Shown in pieces: positions 60,373 through 64,000 of a stretch of 64,000 nucleotides of DNA. Source of the stretch: Acorus gramineus. Its lineage: Eukaryota; Streptophyta; Magnoliopsida; Acorales; Acoraceae. The DNA is taken from NCBI GenBank assembly GCA_030737835.1, contig CM060849.1, positions 14,365,216-14,429,215 of the forward strand, written 5' to 3'. The first letter of the stretch is position 1; every line of letters starts with the position of its first letter. The notes below the pieces were generated by a model. The model was not told the DNA's origin, did no database searches, and saw only the letters and a list, made by a program, of their open reading frames with translations. The position numbers were made by a program, and so were the translations under genes.

Positions 60373-63300
60373 CTGGAGTATCTCCACAGCAGCAAATTTG
60401 TCAAGAATGGTCTTCTGCTCTACTGGATGTATGTTTAAACGCCTCAGCAGGGTCTCACATGACTGTCAACAACAAACCTCTATTAGAAACTCCACTCCAG
60501 GTACATAACATCTATGTGAAGATCATTTGCTGCAAACATAGACTAAGGAATGACCTGCTATTGGACATCTAATTTATATATACCCTAAGATGTAAGCCAG
60601 AGAGTTCCATACAATAAACCTAAATTTTATCATCAAAATATACCGACATGGCCCATTCAAAGGAGGTTCATCAGTTAAACGATTTTGACTGAAGATGTTT
60701 TCAGAGGATGCTGCAGAATCAAGTTTAATAAATCTTACATTGTCAAGCTCTGTTCATACTGTAAAAATTTCATTCGTACCTTTGATGTGTACCGTTCATC
60801 CCAATAAGTGTAGCTCAAATCATCAAGTTTCCCTGTTTTATTTAGGTCCTCTACAAAAAACTTAATTCTCTCCGCCTGGTTCACAAATATGGACATAATT
60901 AAAGGAAAGGAGGTGAATCAGGTGATAGAAATCATGTCACCTCAAAATATACAGACATATTCAAAACTGAGGAAGTGATACTCGCACAGTGATGTATTAG
61001 AACATACCCCTGGAGAGGATGAATTTACTGAATCTAAAGGATAGCCAATGATAATGCCTCCCAAAGAAAGTTCAGAGACCTGTTAACAATTTTCAGTCAG
61101 TACAATATGATATCAGGCCAAAATAACACCACTGCATTAGAGTGTTGGTATTTCATTATGAGATTGTACTTCAGGTTTCCCATGGAAACATTGGTATCCA
61201 ACATACATATTTGCATGTTGTGATCATTATATGAACAGCCATAAGGCATGAATATGATGCCATATTATGAAATGGTTTTGGAAGTGAGTGCTCATGCTCC
61301 CTCTCATATGTAGGCATACAGCCAATGAAATACATGATGAGCAGCAAGAACAGTATCCAGTGCACCTTAGATTAATACGTTAGAAGAAAAAGTAAGAATC
61401 ATTTATTCATTCATCTATTCTGTCATAAGTTTGTAAAGTAGGTAACAAATACTCCGTGGCAGATGGATGCTAAGTGCAATCTTTCAAAATAAAATATTGA
61501 ACTTATTGCCAAACAAATGTTATTCATAGAATGTTATTGAAAACATAAATCATCAGGAAAGAGCGACAAACTTAGGTTTTGTTCCAATGTCTACACCCAT
61601 GAGACATGGAGAACAGATTAGATTGGTCTGATCATGCCAGCATTGGTCCACCGGATCCCAGAAGAACTCAGCAGTTAAGCATGCCAGGGTAGAGCAGTAG
61701 TAGGACGGGTGATCTTCCACATAATCCTTCTGTAGCACTTTTCACAATTTTCTTTTCCCTTTATCTCTAAATAAATTCACCAAAATTAGACTGGTTGCAT
61801 TGGGATGACACAGTCAGAAGCATTGGGAAGAGAGTGGGAAGTGGAAAATCAACAAGATGTGGACACATAAAGTTAGCAAGGATTTGAAAGATAATACAAA
61901 AAATATATGGCTTAATAGGTTGCATAATGCCTATCCAAACACATTGAGATGCAGGATCTAAGTTGAACTAAGGTTCTGTCAATACTTTCTGGGGGGCATC
62001 ACATGTGAATGTCCACGTCAGAACAGAGTAGGAATTATTCTACGAATTTCCAATGATATCTGGGATAAATCTTTCCAGTGCCCATAATAACTCAGTCTAA
62101 TTAATGCATTCAAATACTCATCCTACTGCTATTTCATTAATATCTGTTTTTTTAAGAGAAAATTCATATCTGTTTATTTTTACAATGTACATTTCTGAAC
62201 CTGATAGTGTGAAGTAAGAACTAAGAACTCAACAGTTGTTTAACCAAAAGGGTTGTTCAAAAAAGGTCTGGATGATATACTGATCTTACCAATGTTTGAA
62301 GATCCTTGGCCATTAATTCAGTATTGGTCTTCCTACGAACAAGTACACTGCATCATTAACCAAAACTGAGTGGCATAAAAACCCAACAATTCAGATTACA
62401 AAAAGTAAACATTTGTATAAAGATAACCAGATTTTATGAAATAGATGCAGGAACTTCAACAGGACTGTCATGTACAAAATGGTTGTGCAACTGAATGCAT
62501 TCTTATATTCAACAAGACAGCGAACATACGGTTAAATAATAGTGCACAGCATCAACCAATATCAACATTTTGTGCCATGGAATTTGAAGTTCTCTATTGA
62601 GATTAACAAATGATTACATTCATCACCCAGAGGTCCCATTAAAATAAAGATGATCATATTCACCAGAACTACAACCTAGATTGAATTCACCATGATGATA
62701 GAACTATTCAATAAGTCTAGTGATATCCAAATATGATGTTCCACAGAAACAAAGACTGGCAGACTAGAGTTAATTAATCTGTAGATCAATTAAGCTTCCA
62801 GAAACCTTAAGGCAGATTCAGTTTCGGACATTACAGTCCTGTTATTCCCACAATAAATATTTCTAGCATGAGCCATGCAAATGCAACAGAAACAACACTA
62901 CACATGGGCAGCGGGTAGGTCCACAGCTTGTCCTCTTTGTAATGGTGAAAATGACTGTGGAGCATATCTTTTGTGACTGTCCATTTTTTAAAACAAAATG
63001 ACAAAGCTTGGGAAAGAGGAGCTTAGGAGCATGGATGATCTCTGAAATGCAGGCCGGGATTTGACAAGAAAAGAGAGAGAAATGTAGAGGCCAGGGTGAC
63101 AAAAATATTGCTTCCCAAGCTGTTGAGCCATCTGGCTTACAATAAATGGCGTGCTTTCCCAGGTTGCCAATTCCTGGTAACCAGAGAAAGCACAATAATT
63201 TCATTATTGAATGGGCAAAGAATTGTCATGGTGCAAAAAGTGCAAATCTGAGTCAAGGAAGACTGGTGATAATAGAATGACTCCAGAGAGCATGGCTGCT

Positions 63301-63797
63301 GTTTGGGTGCGTGCAGGTAGAGAAATGAGGGTTTTTTTTTCTCTGTATCTATGTTAACCGTTCTGTAACTGATGGGGATATCTGTAGATTTCTCATCTAC
63401 AGATCTGTGTTCTCTAAGTGGTTCTCCTTTTTTTTTTTTTATCTTTTTTGCATCTTACGGGCACTGAACCCCAATTTATCTCTTATATGAAATTGGTGGT
63501 AGAGTCCCTACTCTTTCCTCTAAAAAAAAAAAGGTTCATAAATAGCATTACGTAAGAAACTTCTACAAGGAAAAAGTTGACATGATCAAGAAACTAGAAA
63601 CATCCAAGGAAAATGAAGCATATGCATGTGAACTAAAAATATCAATACCTTAGTGGATTTGCAACTTTGTTACGAGAATCTGAAACGGCTAGCCCAACAT
63701 ATTTGTTACCAATATCCAAGCCAAGCAATCTCTTGTGTTCCACCGCATTTGCCTTTAGAATTTGTTGAAATAACTCGATTGGTTTCAAAAACTTCAT
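60373..63797 (-). CDS. YqgF/RuvX-like putative Holliday junction resolvase (last exon not resolved)
   Basis: RNase H-fold protein of the YqgF/RuvX family; in bacteria it acts in rRNA 5' processing and perhaps recombination, in plants it is probably organellar. Five exons on the minus strand: 63797-63649, 62347-62290, 61079-61008, 60875-60780, 60462-60373, 465 nt in phase. Motifs: RLLGLDIGNKYVGLAVSD (first catalytic Asp in GLDIG), NKVANPLSVLVRRKTN, SLGGIIIGYPLD, KLDDLSYTYWDERYTSK (Glu in DER), then TILDKFAAVEILQ, where the last catalytic Asp is DKFAAV. The family normally ends with GYLD plus a short tail. I could not place that exon; GGATATTTG occurs near 60265 but lacks an AG in front. The start MKFLKPIELFQQ fits plant homologues I remember. 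Introns hold a LINE end and a 5S-like relic, both on the opposite strand. Confidence 0.88.
61624..61738 (+). pseudogene. 5S rRNA-like relic
   Basis: About 115 bases follow plant 5S rRNA along the whole length, roughly 75% identical by eye. Signature blocks: GATCATGCCAGC, CCACCGGATCCCA, AGAACTCAGCAGTTAAGC (box A region) and GGACGGGTGATCTTCC (box C region). A TTTT run follows at 61738-61741. It is single-copy here, in intron 2 of the YqgF-like gene and antisense to it. It is either a stray 5S pseudogene or an old remnant of a Cassandra-type TRIM, whose repeats carry 5S sequence. Confidence 0.8.
62870..63532 (+). mobile_element. 3' end of an L1-type LINE with poly-A
   Basis: Translations show parts of the zf-RVT end of plant L1 ORF2 (CPLCNGEND in one frame, VEHIFCDCPF in another), so the reading frame is shifted between them. 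A 3' UTR follows with GATGGGGATATCTGTAG and AATTGGTGGTAGAGTCCCTA, closed by a run of 11 A at about 63522-63532. Truncated at its 5' side. Lies in intron 1 of the YqgF-like gene, antisense. Confidence 0.75.
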
Positions 63798-64000
63798 TTG
63801 CAGTTGAAAGCAATAACTTCAAGTAATCACACCTGCTAATTTGAATTGAAATTTCATGTAAACGAGATTTGTACGAGAAGTTAACCAGTAGTGCAGTTTG
63901 CAAGAAACAAAAAAAGACAATGAATGAAACAAGCTAGAGAAATTCTGATTAAGAAAAATAAATGACAAGTTTTGGGCAACAAAAATTCAGGAAATCAGGG
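63798..64000. other. Upstream of the YqgF-like start codon
   Basis: Probably 5' leader or promoter on the minus strand. Nothing else recognised. Confidence 0.4.

Noticed and set aside
61553-61738. Small minus-strand open frame over the 5S-like region
   Set aside because: It is explained by the 5S rRNA similarity on the plus strand.
61624-61738. TFIIIA P5SM regulatory exon (5S mimic)
   Set aside because: P5SM sits in the sense strand of the TFIIIA gene. Here the host gene is YqgF-like, the relic is antisense, and no C2H2 zinc fingers are encoded nearby.
1-64000. CRISPR arrays, bacterial operons, prophage or plasmid functions
   Set aside because: All genes have plant introns and plant families; no regularly spaced repeats with unique spacers were seen.

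Overview
The window is nuclear DNA of a flowering plant. The genes are split by long AT-rich introns with GT/AG borders. The protein families are plant ones (DYW-type PPR, CLE peptide, F-box/FBD/LRR, CYP81, HOS15-like, PTB3-like), and the gene-poor stretches are full of small inverted-repeat transposons (MITEs) and LINE tails. Several exons are very GC-rich (PPR, CYP81 exon 1, the gene at 18.4 kb) beside AT-rich intergenic DNA. That contrast is common in monocots and some magnoliids, but the species cannot be fixed from sequence alone. All exon borders were placed by eye from splice signals, reading phase and remembered homologues.

Layout. 1-4.9 kb (+): 3' two thirds of a PTB3-like splicing regulator. 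5.5-6.4 kb (-): decayed F-box/FBD/LRR copy. 8.2-10.6 kb (-): complete two-exon CYP81-type P450. 10.7-15.9 kb: transposon-rich DNA, including an element with >=90-bp terminal inverted repeats just upstream of the P450, a Pack-MULE-like element and a Tourist-like MITE. 16.0-16.3 kb (-): 79-residue LYR protein. 18.4-20.2 kb (+): conserved plant protein of unknown function. 22.5-22.8 kb (-): CLE peptide precursor with an unusual core. 23.3-24.0 kb: hAT-like MITE. 26.3-39.2 kb (+): 14-exon LisH/WD40 corepressor of the HOS15/TBL1 type, whose introns hold two MITEs and a LINE piece. 40.0-48.5 kb (-): 10-exon GH95 alpha-fucosidase, convergent with the HOS15-like gene. 51.2-53.0 kb (+): single-exon DYW PPR protein closest to ELI1. 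55.0-57.8 kb (+): intact F-box/FBD/LRR gene, the inverted sister of the 5.5-kb pseudogene. 60.4-63.8 kb (-): YqgF/RuvX-like nuclease gene with a 5S rRNA-like relic and a LINE 3' end in its introns.

The genes do not form one pathway; this is an ordinary stretch of euchromatin. I found no new multi-gene system. The most useful leads are the CLE variant, the inverted F-box pair about 49 kb apart, the 5S-like relic, the unannotated 493-residue protein, and several MITEs whose target-site duplications can be read directly.
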